From contig WHVA01000076.1 in the NCBI GenBank assembly GCA_015179125.1, positions 124,001 through 188,000 on the forward strand: a DNA stretch of 64,000 bases, written 5' to 3'. Numbering within the stretch: the stretch's first letter is position 1; each line of letters begins with the position of its first letter. Positions 45,682 to 56,730 of this stretch are shown in pieces. The stretch is from Gautieria morchelliformis (Eukaryota > Basidiomycota > Agaricomycetes > Gomphales > Gomphaceae). The notes below the pieces were generated by a model. The model was not told where the DNA came from and did no database searches. It saw nothing but the letters and a program-made list of their open reading frames with translations. A program made the translations under genes and the position numbers.

Positions 45682-46243
45682 GGCAGATGCTCACAGGCTC
45701 ACAACTTTTTATCACCTGTAGCTTCACCCACTTTATTCTCAGATTATAGAAAAGAAGAGGATGAAAGTATATGCCAATCTTATTGTTGGGATATAAATAA
45801 ATTTACGTTTGTCCCTCCCCGAGTGGCGGCTCCGCTGACGAGAACGGCTCTTCTTATTTTTACGCCTCTTCTTATTTTTTCTACCAACTTTTAATATACA
45901 CTATATCATTATAACTATTCATATATATTACAAATATCTAGACAACTACTATTACTCCATATGGTAGTCTAATACTCTCTCATTATAATTAGTCATACTA
46001 ATACTCCTACTCATATCTGTTAGAAGTATCTCTCCAAGTATCTGTTACTCTATCTTGTAGTCTAATGCTCTCTCATATGTATATATATCTTCGAGATGTT
46101 TAAATATATACAGAATCATCTAATAACATCTATTATTCTCCTTATAAATACTACTGTATATTCCTATATGTTGTTATTAATACTCTTATAGTATATATTA
46201 TATACTCATATATGCTGTATTACCTAACCATTATGATTATCCT
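45682..46243. mobile_element. unclassified AT-rich insertion element, copy 2 (562 bp)
   Basis: Splits the family D RT/RNase H frame exactly between codons for NYLK and EAFT. Flanks are CTCAA (45,677-45,681) and CCCAA (46,244-46,248), a 5-bp target-site duplication with one change. It starts GGCAGATGCTCACA and ends ATTATCCT. It shares the left half with copy 1 (TAGCTTCACCC, GAGAGTATATG-like, TTTCTACCAACTT). No coding capacity. Confidence 0.78.
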
Positions 46244-46386
46244 CCCAAGGAAGCTTTCACTTCGGCCCTGATTCTGTTGCATTGGATTCCCAACCAGCCA
46301 ATGGTTATGGAAACCGATGCCCTGGATTATGCCCTCAGCGCAATCCTGTCCTTGTTCGATGATGAAGGCGTCCTGCACCCGGTCGC

Positions 46387-46849
46387 TGTAAGGGCAACCC
46401 TGGCTAGTTGTGGAGATCACACTACCACACAACTGACAAGGGGAAATCCAAAGTCTGTATAAATGAACAGAGCATACAAGAGAGGGGATTCTCACCTGAC
46501 AAGGGGAAATCCAAAGAGAAAAGTCTAAGGACCCCCAATGTCAGCGAGCCCGTATTATACTACGCTGCGCAGCCAGGGACAACACTTGGCACCCGCCATC
46601 AACCCTGCACCTCCCTGACCCTTGATCGACCCTTGATGTCACCTATTACGCGAGTCGCTTGATTTCCGACACTGTTCCGAGGGTGGAACTCGGAAATTGG
46701 AGTGGAACTGGGAAGGCGAACAGAACTGGTGGAAGTTCTCCCAGAAGCGGAATCATTTCCGAGAGCGGAGGCGGAGATGGAATCGGAATCGGAAGCGGAG
46801 TCGGAAATGGAGTCGGAACTGGAAATGGAAAACAGGGTGTCCCCTGACA
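46387..46849 (-). mobile_element. solo LTR of gypsy family A, minus orientation (463 bp)
   Basis: Perfect 5-bp target-site duplication GTCGC at 46,382-46,386 and 46,850-46,854. Read on the minus strand it starts TGTCAGGGG and ends CCCTTACA. The intron-like segment is present. Solo LTRs arise by recombination between the two LTRs of an inserted element. It interrupts the family D RNase H frame. Confidence 0.95.
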
Positions 46850-47835
46850 GTCGCTTTCCACTCCTGAACATTTTCTGGTGCTGAATTAAATTACGATGTC
46901 CATGATAAAGAGCTACTGGCAATTTTTTTGAAGTGTTCCAACGTTGGAGACACTATTTGGAGGGCTCCGGCTCCCCTATCAACATTGTCACTGATCACAA
47001 AAACTTGGAGTATTTTGCCACCACAAAGTTGCTAATCTGACGACAAGCCCGCTGGTCTGAATTCCTCTTGCAGTTTAACCTCATTATTCGGTTCCGTCCC
47101 GGAAAGCTCGGTACAAAACCCGATGCTCTAACTAGACGATGGGGTGTCTACCTTAAAGAGGGAGGTAATGACTATGGCTCAGTCAACCCGCAGAACTTCC
47201 GACCGATTTTCACTAATCAACAACTGTTGGAATCCCTCCGGGCAACTTGTTCGCTTGCACCTGTCCTCCGGGCAAGCACTGTGATGGACTCCGAGAAGCT
47301 TCATGCTGACATCTTAGCTAACCTGGCATCTGATCCCATAGCCGCTCGGCATCTTGGTGATGGTTCCAACCTGAGATGGATGCAAACCGAGGACGGCTTC
47401 CTCCGCCTCGATGGCCGCATATACGTTCCTGATGCCGACAATCTCTGGCTCTGAGTACTTCAGTACAAACATGACCATGTACTCTCGGGACATTTTGGTC
47501 AAAACAAGACCTTAGAACTCATCAGACGGGAATATACATGGCCTGCACTTCGGTCTTTCATCATTGACTTTTGCAAGTCCTGCACCACTTGCTTGCATTC
47601 AAAGTCACAGCGTCATTGGCCTTACGGCTCCCTGCAGCAGCTTCTGATACCCAAGCAACCTTGGAAATCCATATCCATGGATTTCATTGAGCAGTTGCCA
47701 GCATCTTTGGGATTCACTGCAATCCTTGTAGTAGTTTGCTGCTTAACCAAGCAGAGCATATTCATTCCGACTTATGACATGGTCACATCCGCAGACCTCT
47801 GTCATGAGGCGTTTATTTCCTATACCCAGTAGCTC

Positions 47836-48021
47836 TGTCCTCCCCTTCATCACTCCACTTCTACGTTTGCTCCGATCGCCCTTCGCCGAATTGGCTGAAT
47901 GACCTTGGCTCCTCACGTCATTCACCATGGCCACACCATCAAAGTACCATCAACGTCCTTTGGCTGGCTTGATAGTTCATCACTGGTCCTCTCACCCCCT
48001 CGGCTCAACCCCCTTTCACTA
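47836..48021 (+). repeat. fragment of LTR family C (5' part)
   Basis: Related to 48,700-48,880 (shared CACACCATCAAA, GTTCATCACTGG, AACCCCTTT-like blocks). It lies between the family D integrase and a foldback element. Boundaries are approximate. Confidence 0.5.
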
Positions 48022-48584
48022 GAGACATGGCAAAATTTCCTGACATTGAAAATCAACTGGAAATTCTGAGGATATTTCACATTTCTTCAAAATTTCCCAG
48101 TTTAGAAATTGGATGAAAATTTAATATTTTGTCTGAGTTTTTTGGCTGCAGGAAATCCATCAAAAATTGTAAAATTATCACAAAAATCTTCAAGAAATGC
48201 TCAGGAAATATTGAATTTCCCCTTCTATGAAACTAAATATTTAATAAAGTTTCCTCAGTTTGGAAATTCTATTAAAATGTTGGTTTCCTGAATATTTGAC
48301 AGGGAAAATTTGTAGACATCAGTGTTTCTATAGAATTGCCTAACTGGGGAAATTTTATTAAATATTTAGTTTCATGGAAGAGGAAATTCAGTATTTCCTG
48401 AGCATTCCTTGAAGATTTTTAGGTGATAATTTTACAATTTTTGAAGGATTTCCTGCAGCCAAAAAAACTCTGACAAAACATTAAATTTTCATCCAATTTC
48501 CTGAACAGGGAAATTTTGAAGAAATGAGGAATATCCTCAGAATTTCCAGTAAATTTACAAAGTCAGGAAATTTTGCCAGGTCCC
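48022..48584. mobile_element. foldback element (MITE-like), about 560 bp
   Basis: Almost the whole element is one long inverted repeat: each arm is about 270 bp, beginning near TGGCAAAATTTCCTGAC and mirrored at the right end GTCAGGAAATTTTGCCA. The arms stay alignable into the centre (CAGGAAATCC, ATTGTAAAATTATCA). No coding capacity and very AT-rich. The family is not recognised and the target-site duplication is not clear. Confidence 0.88.
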
Positions 48585-48612
48585 CGGTGTTTGGATGTTC
48601 CTCTGGCTGGAT

Positions 48613-49639
48613 TGTCACGACCCGCATATTTCTTGCACCCAGCTATCCCTGTTTTCCCTTCTACCACTCCTTCTTTGTGTTCGCTCGGGTTGGCCCTGCC
48701 CCCCGACCACACCTCATCTATGACTGCTGCATTCACCCTTCGCCACATTCGCCAAACGACCGTTTGCTTCTTGCATCATTCGCCAGCAGGCACACCATCA
48801 AACACGATCGACATCCTCTACCCGGCGTGATGGTTCATCACTGGCCCCATCATCTTCCCGACACAACCCCTTTAGGTGTTCATATGGCCAGGACACATTC
48901 GTGGGGTGCCCTAACTGTAGATTGTGTGGGATCAGCCCAGCAGATGAAGAGTCCGTGCAGGGCAACATATATGCAGGTCTCAAGGCGTGTTTTCGTACAT
49001 AGGTGCCTTTGTCGTCTTTTCTCCCCGTCATTTCACATTCGCACTCCTCCTTCTTTCTATTGTATATGTGTTTCATCTTTTCTGTATCCTGACTGCGCAC
49101 CCCTATCCAACCCTGACTCATGACGGCCTCTTTCCTATTCGCTAGCATCATATGAGCATTTGGTATAACTTGTCTACATTTGCATGTATATCCCCCAGTT
49201 CAATTATCATACGTCTATCTTGTGCAAACTTGACCTCACTGTGATCATCGTCTTGAGCCCTCTCCTGTAGATTCCTATCTTCGACCAGAGGAGGACTTGA
49301 GCACCACTGGTGAGTTTTCGTAGTTCACCTTCGTTACCTTAGCCTTCGAACTACTCTCTGTGCTGTCGGCGAAGGGCTCCAAAGGAGTGCCTTTGCTGGT
49401 GAAAAGATTGTTGCTACTTAAACAACCTTTCCGTGGCACTTTGCACGTTACATTGTCGAGTGCCACGGGCTATTTCGCTACGACTGTAGATAGGGCAAGC
49501 TCTGTTCAGGCAGCCCTCTTATCTTCTGAACATTTATTGGTACACCTTCTCCAAATGGCACACTTATTTGCACAAGTTATTTGGGCATTCGCTGTGTTCA
49601 CTAATATACGATATTAACGCCTAAAAACCAATCTTGACA
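48613..49639 (+). repeat. LTR-like sequence, family C (about 1,027 bp)
   Basis: Starts TGTCACGACCCGC and ends AATCTTGACA. The end is supported by the copy at 863-1,157. After it the family D integrase frame resumes near 49,655 (FVLHVFLKHG). The start is proposed from the TG and is less certain. No 5-bp duplication was established. Confidence 0.55.
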
Positions 49640-50133
49640 ACCTCCCCTGCCTGTTTGTCTTGCATGTGTTCTTGAAGCACGGTGTCACTAGTCATGTGAC
49701 ATCGGACTGAGGTCTGGAATTCATCTCACACTTTTCCCATTCCCTTGGTAAGGCTCTTGACATAAAACTGCATTTCACTTCGGGATATCATCCCGAAGGC
49801 GATGGTCAAACTGAACGTGTAAACCAAACTCTGGAACAGTATCTTCGTGTGTATTGCAACTACCAACAGGACAATTGGTCTGAGTTGCTTCCACTCACCG
49901 AGTTTGCATACAACAATGCTCCCAGTGCAACTACCAGCATATCACCTTTCTTTTGCCAACAAGGGATACAACCCGAACCTCACGGTTCACCCCAAACGGG
50001 ACCTCACATCCTCCCAAGCCCGCGACTTCGCAGTTGACCTTGACCGGCTACATGCTAACCTGAAGGAGCAAATTAAACTCGCTCAATCTCGGTATCAGGT
50101 CTCGGCTGACGCGCGTCACTCCCACTCCCACTA

Positions 50134-50507
50134 GGTGCAAGTCACTGTTTGCTTACCATAACCCACAGCAACAAATAGTGAAAAAAGAGGAAATCTGGTA
50201 ATAATTTGAAACTATGGAAAATGGTGAAGAATCATTCCTTTTTTTTTACAATTTAAGATATCAAGGAAATCTGAATAAAGGCACATAATTATTTCTTGCA
50301 TCTTATGCAGCAAATATGATTTATTTTGTCACAATTTATTTCTCATAAATGTCCATCTGTTTTTGTTCAGATTTGCTTGATGTTTTAAATTGTAAACAAA
50401 AAGGAAGGATTCTTCACCATTTGCCATAGTTTCAAATTATTACCAGATTTCCTCTTTTTTCACTATTTGTTGCTGTAGGTTACAGTAAACAAACAGTGAA
50501 TAGCACC
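50134..50507. mobile_element. foldback MITE with TA target duplication (374 bp)
   Basis: Bounded by TA at 50,132-50,133 and 50,508-50,509. The ends GGTGC...GCACC begin arms of about 150 bp that are nearly complementary (CAGCAACAAATAGTG and its reverse complement, then TTGAAACTATGG). A TA duplication is typical of Tc1/mariner-related MITEs. It interrupts the family D integrase C-terminal region. Confidence 0.88.
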
Positions 50508-50987
50508 TAGTGTCCTGAGTTCGCAGTAGGATCCTCCGCGTTTGTAAAAGCATAGTTCTTCCAGACAACCCAGCCCTCGAAGAAGCTGGCTGAGAAGTAC
50601 CTTGGTCCCTTTGAGATTATAGGCCAGGCCAGATCCCAAGCTTACATTCTATGCCTGCTGGATAGCCTTTGGGCAGTCCACCCAGTCTTCCATGTCTCCA
50701 TGCTCGAACCCGCAATCCCGAACACCATTCCAAATTGGGTTCAGTCTCTGCCGCCTCCAGTCAATATCAACGGCGAGACAGAGTACGAGATTTCCAAGAT
50801 TCTTGATTCCAAGATTGACTGACGACGTAGATCCTGTAACCTCCTGTACCTTGTCCGCTGGGCTGGTTATGAAGGAACCGATGAAGAGACGTCATGGGTC
50901 CTTGCGACCGAGCTCGGCCATGCGGCTGAGATTGTGACCGACTTCCACTCAGCCTACCCTGCCAAGCCTGGACCTTGGGTTCCTTGA

Positions 50988-51219
50988 ACCCGAGCTTCAG
51001 CTCTCCTGTTTCTTTTTCACTCATTTGATGGTCACTTTCTTAGTTAGACACAACACTCTTTGCTATGTTTTATCTCGGCCATTTTGCCGAATAGCTATGC
51101 TTGTAGTTCTTGGGTTTTCTCTCTGTCTGTTCATTTCACTTCTGATCCCGATCCTGATTCCGAAACAAAAAAGCACAAAGAAAAAAGATTCACATTAAGT
51201 AGAAAACCCGAAAAGATTA
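50988..51219. other. spacer after family D pol
   Basis: Short stretch between the pol stop and the end of the antisense gene. No gene is seen. Confidence 0.5.
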
Positions 51220-53223
51220 TTAGTTAGTCTCCATAGTAGCAACCCCATCCATGTCCTTTTCCCCGTCATCCCGCTCATCACCTGAATCCCCATCCCTCGT
51301 CTTGTCCGCATCCTCGTTCCCACTCTCCGAACTTGATCCAGCCTCCGCTCTTTCCTCTGTCTCCTTTTCTTTCTCCTTCTCCTCTTCTTCCTTTGCGTTC
51401 ACCTTTTCCCCACATCCCGAACCCGAACCTGAACCCCCAGACAAATCGAACCCGCCCCAACCCAAATCTGTACCTGACCACAAGGCAGCATTCTCTGCCG
51501 CTGTGGTCCACAAGCAAAGCCACTTGTTCATCCAGGAGTTATGACGCTCGATCCACTGTGCAAAGTCCAGGATGCCCCAAAGCAAGTGGTTGCTGGGACA
51601 ACAAGTCCCTCAGCATTCCAGATACCTCAGCTCTGGAAAATCCGTTGGGTTTTAAACCCCTAAGTCCCACTCCCGATGGCCCAGCACTGATGTCAACTGA
51701 CAGTATGGCTCCCAACGGTTGATTGACATGACTTTGGCCTTCTTTGGACCCGGTCCCTCGGTTCTGTCACAAATACTGTCATCTCCCACAGTCTCCCCTT
51801 TCTTCCAACCACACCACATACACATTCTTATGACAACCACTCGATACTCACCAGCCCACACACACCTCCCCAAACCCACACATACCCACACAGCACACAC
51901 CTCGCTACCGCAGACCAACATTTGATACAGAAGCTCGCCGACCCATCCCCGAGCCCGAGACTGCCTGAGCTGTGGAGTGGCATGGTGGCTAGTCCACCCC
52001 GCATGAACCTTTCCTTGTCCTTTTCTTTCTTTCCACACATCACACACTTCTGATATCCAAATCGTATACATCTCTTCTCATTCGAGAGACATGATATTTA
52101 CATGCCGCAGCAACTGGCACTCCAACCCCCGTAGCACAAGGCTCACATATGCACCTACCTGCGCCGGTAACACTCCTTCTGTCCTAGCTCATTCTATGCA
52201 ATGGTTAAATAGCTGCTGCGTGTACACCAGATAGTCAGTCAAGTGAACTCACAGTTTCCCAAAGAATCCGTTTGTCTTGAAGTGCATATAAATCTGCATT
52301 ACTTCTGTCAAACACATATAGCATCTATACATTCTCAAATCCCCATCTCTCGAACACACCTCGATTCAGCTTCACTTGGGGCTTGAATTATACATTTATC
52401 AAATCACACCATACCTGATCAGATACTTAATCAGGTTCCCTCCTCGTCCTTTCATTTCCGCTTCCCGTCCAGGAAGCTACACTGGACCTTTCGGTCCATG
52501 CATTCTTGACATGCGGTTTTCTTCCTGCACAAACACCGTGTGTTGTGCCGCCTGCAAGCGTTGCATGGCTCGTGCTGCAACAAAAGTGTTAAGTCAAACC
52601 CAAACCGAACCGACCCGAGGACTTACCTCTTCATCTGACTCCTCATCCGATGCCTTGGTTGCCTTTCTCTTGTTTGGTCCCGAGGACCTCGACTTTGGCT
52701 TAGCTGCATTCCTTTCCAGTGCATGTTTCGCTGCCAGAATCTGAGCCTGCGCAACTGCCAAGTCCATGACAATGGGCTCGGGCAAAGGGATATGGATGTT
52801 TTGGTTGACATCAGCTTGCCAGATCTTTTCAGCTTCCAGAATTGCAATAAGCTGTTTGTGCTCACATTCGGCTGTCACCCCCCGCTGTTTCCAAGCCTCC
52901 TCGGATTTCGCTCTTAGGGCCTCCCGTGCCTCTGTGGCTTCCTGCACCATCCGCACCTCTTCGGCTTGCTGAGCCTCTTCAGCTTTTCGAGCCTCTTTGG
53001 CTTTTCTCACAGCTTCGGCCTGTGCTTCCCATTCTTTCCGAGCTTCCTTGGCTTTCTCCTCATCCTCCCACCGTTTCTTCTCCAGGGCTTCCTTGGGCTC
53101 CTGCGCAACTCATCACTTTTCTTGGAGCGCCTTCTGCCGCTCATCTGCTTCGTGCTCTGCCCATGCGAGCTCAGCGTCGAGCTCCTCAATCTTGTTGATG
53201 TGCATTTCTGGAGCGTCTGACAT
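51220..53223 (-). pseudogene. antisense gene inside gypsy family D: coiled-coil and Cys-rich protein
   Basis: ATG at 53,223 opens MSDAPEMHINKIEELDAELA, then a long charged coiled coil (repeats of K/A/E; EEPKEALEKKRWEDEEKAKEA type) and a short acidic stretch. A 52-bp GT-AG intron (52,575-52,626, donor GTAAGT) leads to a Cys-rich block with C-x2-C, CxC and C-x2-C spacing (EPCNACRRHNTRC, then TACQEC), reminiscent of fungal zinc-cluster proteins. A stop at 52,452 ends that frame. An acidic, Ser-rich frame at 51,220-51,585 may be its last exon. Two adjacent TGA codons (near 53,108-53,115) sit where CGA CGA would give a continuous coil, so the copy is broken. It lies opposite to pol, between chromodomain and 3' LTR. 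The link between the two parts is inferred. Confidence 0.6.
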
Positions 53224-53342
53224 GATCCATGAAGTTTTGATGATGATGGGAGAAGACAAGAAGCAGAACATGAAACAAAGCTTATGTAACCTTCCCAACC
53301 CAGCAATCTCCAGGATCTCACTTATGGCCTCATGGGTTCAGC

Positions 53343-53358
53343 CATAAGGGGGAGGTAC
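53343..53358 (+). other. polypurine tract of gypsy family D
   Basis: AAGGGGGAGG-type purine run ending directly at the LTR start, where plus-strand DNA synthesis of an LTR element begins. It shows that the LTR to its right is the 3' LTR of a plus-oriented element. Confidence 0.8.
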
Positions 53359-53812
53359 TGTTACGATCTGCTCCTGAATCTGGTCCTGAAGCCTCGGCTT
53401 TGGTACTCATTCGGGAACCTCGGGTTTCACTCGGCTTCCTTCAGGTTTCTCTTCATACCTTCCATCACCCCTGACTTCCTTTCCTTTTTAGTTCCCTGTT
53501 TGCCTGACCCTTTGTTCCCCTGTCTGTTGATCCGATCATTTATCCCTCTCAACCCTGCATGCTACTTTACTATATAGACCCCCAGTCCATGTATTGTAGT
53601 TCCTCAGTTCAGATATTGAATTCGCTTCTCGTACACTAGACCCCTTTGCTTGATATTGATTCTGATCCTTGGCTTATAGCCAAGACCCTTCCCAAAATTA
53701 GGGCAGAACACTGAGTGGGCGCAACCCATGAGGTTGAAGCCAAGCCCTCTGTCCTCAGACCCAATTTCAGCCCTGGTAAAGCCGAACTACAGTATGACTC
53801 ACAGTCTTAACA
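53359..53812 (+). repeat. 3' LTR of gypsy family D (454 bp)
   Basis: Starts TGTTACGATCTGC and ends CAGTCTTAACA. TATA-like TATATAG near 53,570. Immediately right of it a copia gag fragment on the other strand begins. No second copy of this LTR in the window. Confidence 0.82.
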
Positions 53813-54150
53813 GTAGGTCTTGATGTTGATCCTTTTCCTTTGGGCTGTGGGTGGTACCGTTGCAGATGACTGGTGTGCAATCCTTATCCTTCTCCACATT
53901 TCAATAGGGTTGTCTATGATGCCCTTGACGTGGATGTATTGTGACGGATCTAGGGATTTAAGTAGGATGCCAGCGGCCTCCTCTCTTTTCAGTACCCATT
54001 TTTTCACTTCTCCCGCATCCATTGGTCTTTGGATATTTTCTGTGACCAGTCACCATGTATTTGCAGTCATGAGTTTCATTTGTATTGCGACTATCCAAGC
54101 ATTGTAGTTTGCGCTCGTGAGTTTGGTACTTATTGCACGCCTTTCATTCT
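53813..54150 (-). pseudogene. Ty1/Copia gag fragment
   Basis: Minus-strand frame with the copia Gag N-terminal signature (KLTSANYNAWIVAIQMKLM, then EAAGILLKSLDPSQYIHVKG and PIEMWRRI). There is a stop between the two parts. The fragment is cut at the family D LTR, so the gypsy element inserted into an older copia element. Confidence 0.72.
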
Positions 54151-54682
54151 GAATTGCACACATCAGGAAAAACGGGGGATGTTATGGAATGGTACATACC
54201 CTACATAGCACCTGTAGCCCTGTAGGTTCCCCCCCTATTACAACGTGCTCTGTAGTGTGGGCCCAATTCTGTAGTGTGCCATAGAAACACGTAGCCACGC
54301 ATGGTGGCTACAGCACACTACACCAGTCATACGTAATGCTGTGCAGTGTCTACGGTGGGCGATGTTCCAGGGCATATTCCATTGAGGTGAGATGTAATGC
54401 GCGTTCAGGGTTTGGGAGGCATTAGGACATAACATCATTTCATAGTCAGATATTTGGTCTATATACATGGGGTTTAAGTTGTTATTTATTCTTCATCAGA
54501 AGCATCGTGGATGGCCGCAGCCACTCATGCGAGCTTTGCATTGTTGAAATGTGTCTTCACACGTGCTGGAACATTGTGGAACCCTGCCCTGGAACTGTGA
54601 GGTGTTCATTTCAGTGAGATTTCAAATGTAAGGCTATAGGAGTATAAGCTGTAATGCACCGCCCAAAACTGTACAGATGTTG
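54151..54682. other. no gene recognised
   Basis: Between the copia remnant and the DUF6532 gene. Short frames without features. Confidence 0.4.
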
Positions 54683-56441
54683 CTAATGGGCCAGAGCTTG
54701 GGCGGTTCGTGTGCTGAAGTGGCACCATTGCTCCAAGCCATCGAGATGACGCTTGTACACGTCATGGTAGTCTACCTCGCTGAATTGGGATCCACTGAGA
54801 AGAAACCTGGATGCCCACTGTTTGATCGCGTACTCCACCTATAGATTTCATGAATTGTGAGGGCTTAGACAGAGTGGAAGTGACCTACCACAGTGAAGAC
54901 AAGTGCAATCACAGGGTCTGGGATGGGGTTGAATGCGCCACCAAATACTATGCCATCTGGTTTCTTTGTTTTGCTGAACCATTGGGCATTGATAACATCC
55001 TGAAGGATGGGATGCTCATAGATGCCCATGCTTGTGGCTACGTCCTGTGTGCGCATTGATAGGTAGCAATAGGATAGAGCATGGTTTTGCACCTCAAATA
55101 TGTACCCGTTGTCTTCTAAGAGCTTCCTGGTGAGTTCTTTGTTGGCTTGAATCATATAGTCTCTATTGGTTGTTTTAAACCCATAATGACTCGCTACTCA
55201 TTCCACTACCTTGTCTTTGACATGCCCTCGGATCGTTGAAACACACTCCACAATCTGTAGTGTTTGGCTACATTAGTGTAAGAGTTACCACGGGTATAGT
55301 GCTCACCAGATGTGTGTGGGCGGCGCTCATCTCATATTTGACTGCTTTGTGCCCACATGCATTGTCCCAGCATGCTGTGGCCCAGGTATCAACGTCGACA
55401 TCTTGTTCCTCTGGGAACACATACTCCGTACACACTCGAACCTGGAATTCAGCCTGTGCCAGTTTCAAGACACTTTGCTCCAAACCCTCGTAATCCGATT
55501 CCCTAGGACGGGCAGGGCCTTTACAGTCACATTGACGCTTGGCGAGGTCGTTTGAGACCTTGAGCGGGGGCAGTATCCTGCGCAAGTCCAGGTTAGTCCA
55601 GTGACCATCTTATTAACCAAATGGGTACTTCTTCACTGCTGCTTTCTTCATTGGAGGCCAGGGATTTTTGGTGAGTGATGGCTGTCATCTCTCGAAAGCC
55701 ACCCGGGGGCCAGAGACTACTTTGCGCTGACCAGATGAGATTGACGAGTTGGCCGCAATAGAGTGCTGGCTCACATGAGGATGAGTGTGGTGCGCAATGC
55801 CCATTGTCTCTCTTGAGCTTCCTTGTGGGCCAGGGGATGATCGTGTCACTGTCCCTGTGGGGACAGTGACACGATCATGCTGACTGGAGGGGATTGGTGA
55901 GCTGGCTGCAATTGTGTGCCAGTTCCCATGGCGTTGATTTGGGCGTGTCCTTTCAAAGTTGTGAGGGGCAGTGAACTGCAAGGGAGATGAAAGATAAGCT
56001 CAGTTGAATCATAAGATGGGGTGTACTTCACTCTCCAGGGCTGCTTCACATGTGAACATGGGCCCTATGTCGAGGTATTTTCATCATACCATGGACAATG
56101 CAGCTGAGTGACAACATACTGTTTTCCTCCATCTCCTCCTCATCATCCTCTTGTCCGGTGTGGTATTTGTCATTGTCCCCATCATCGTTTGTCTCATGGT
56201 CTTGGCAGTCACAGCAAGGGTGAATTAAGTCTGGGAGCAGGGCCCGATGGGACTGGTTATGACTGATAGCATCATCTGCAGAGGGTTTTTGGGATATGGG
56301 CTGTTTTTTGTTGTGTGCCGCTTGTGCTGCTTTCTTCTGGTGGTTGCGTTCCCTCCTCTCTTTTTCCTTGCCCAATTGTTGTCCTGCAAGGCAAATGTAC
56401 ATAGGGAGCTTTATGGGCAAAGGGCAACATACAGTATTCAC
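54683..56441 (-). CDS. DUF6532-type basidiomycete protein
   Basis: Family of unknown function, abundant in Agaricomycetes and often beside transposons. On the minus strand there is a basic/acidic N-terminal part (GKEKERRERNHQKKAAQAAH; EDDEEEMEEN). The domain starts with RPRESDYEGLEQSVLKLAQA and YVFPEEQDVDVDTWATACW, then continues with IQANKELTRKLLEDNGYI and MGIYEHPILQDVINAQWFSK. Near the end are FGGAFNPIPDPVIALVFTVV and, after an intron near 54,850-54,890, EYAIKQWASRFLL-like sequence to TAG at 54,683. All expected blocks occur in order, but I have not proved that splicing gives one open frame. It contains a perfect hairpin at 55,837-55,878. Confidence 0.6.
55837..55878. repeat. perfect 19-bp hairpin
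   Basis: Arms 55,837-55,855 and 55,860-55,878 are exact complements (ATGATCGTGTCACTGTCCC) with a 4-nt loop TGTG. Confidence 0.97.
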
Positions 56442-56730
56442 GTCCTTTCTCTGTCAGTCCATCTTTGGCTTGGATGCGTTCGCGGCTGCAAGCAGCAGAA
56501 AGCTGGCAATTTTGGGATGTTCGGACCTTTCCTGGACCAACAGGAATGGGAATCAGCTGACTGGCTGATGACAAGCGACACCAGTCAAACGACGGTAGAC
56601 TGCTTTCTAACTCTGGATATTGTGGGTCTTTTGGTGCATGAAATATACAATATGGCATAACTTACCCCTTCTGCAGACACACCAGCACATGGGTCCTTCG
56701 TACAAGGATAACTGAACACTGTTACAAAAG

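Larger units (their letters stand above)
44221..50987 (+). pseudogene. pol: Ty3/Gypsy family D pol, split by four later insertions
   Basis: A second gypsy family. Protease is seen from 44,240 (LRLFDGSTNLVI, VVLGHNWLTRYNLLMHW). RT follows (PILFVKKKSGELWLCLDFRALNKI; stop at 45,089; FGLTNGPVGFQCFMNDVF; catalytic VVYLDDILIYSDD; FLGFTNFYRRFI). RNase H continues after an insertion (EAFTSALILLHWIPNQP, METDALDYALSAIL), and after a solo LTR ([26 protein letters not shown]). The integrase finger and core are at 47,400-47,830 and, after another gap, 49,650-50,130 (GYHPEGDGQTERVNQTLEQYLRVY). A chromodomain is at 50,780-50,960 (LLYLVRWAGYEGTDEETSWVL). Several TGA stops are CpG-type changes. The 5' end is missing; the 3' LTR is at 53,359. 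Confidence 0.85.

Noticed and set aside
47829..49655. A single complete family C LTR retrotransposon
   Set aside because: No internal coding region of this family was found between the two LTR-like pieces, and target duplications could not be shown.
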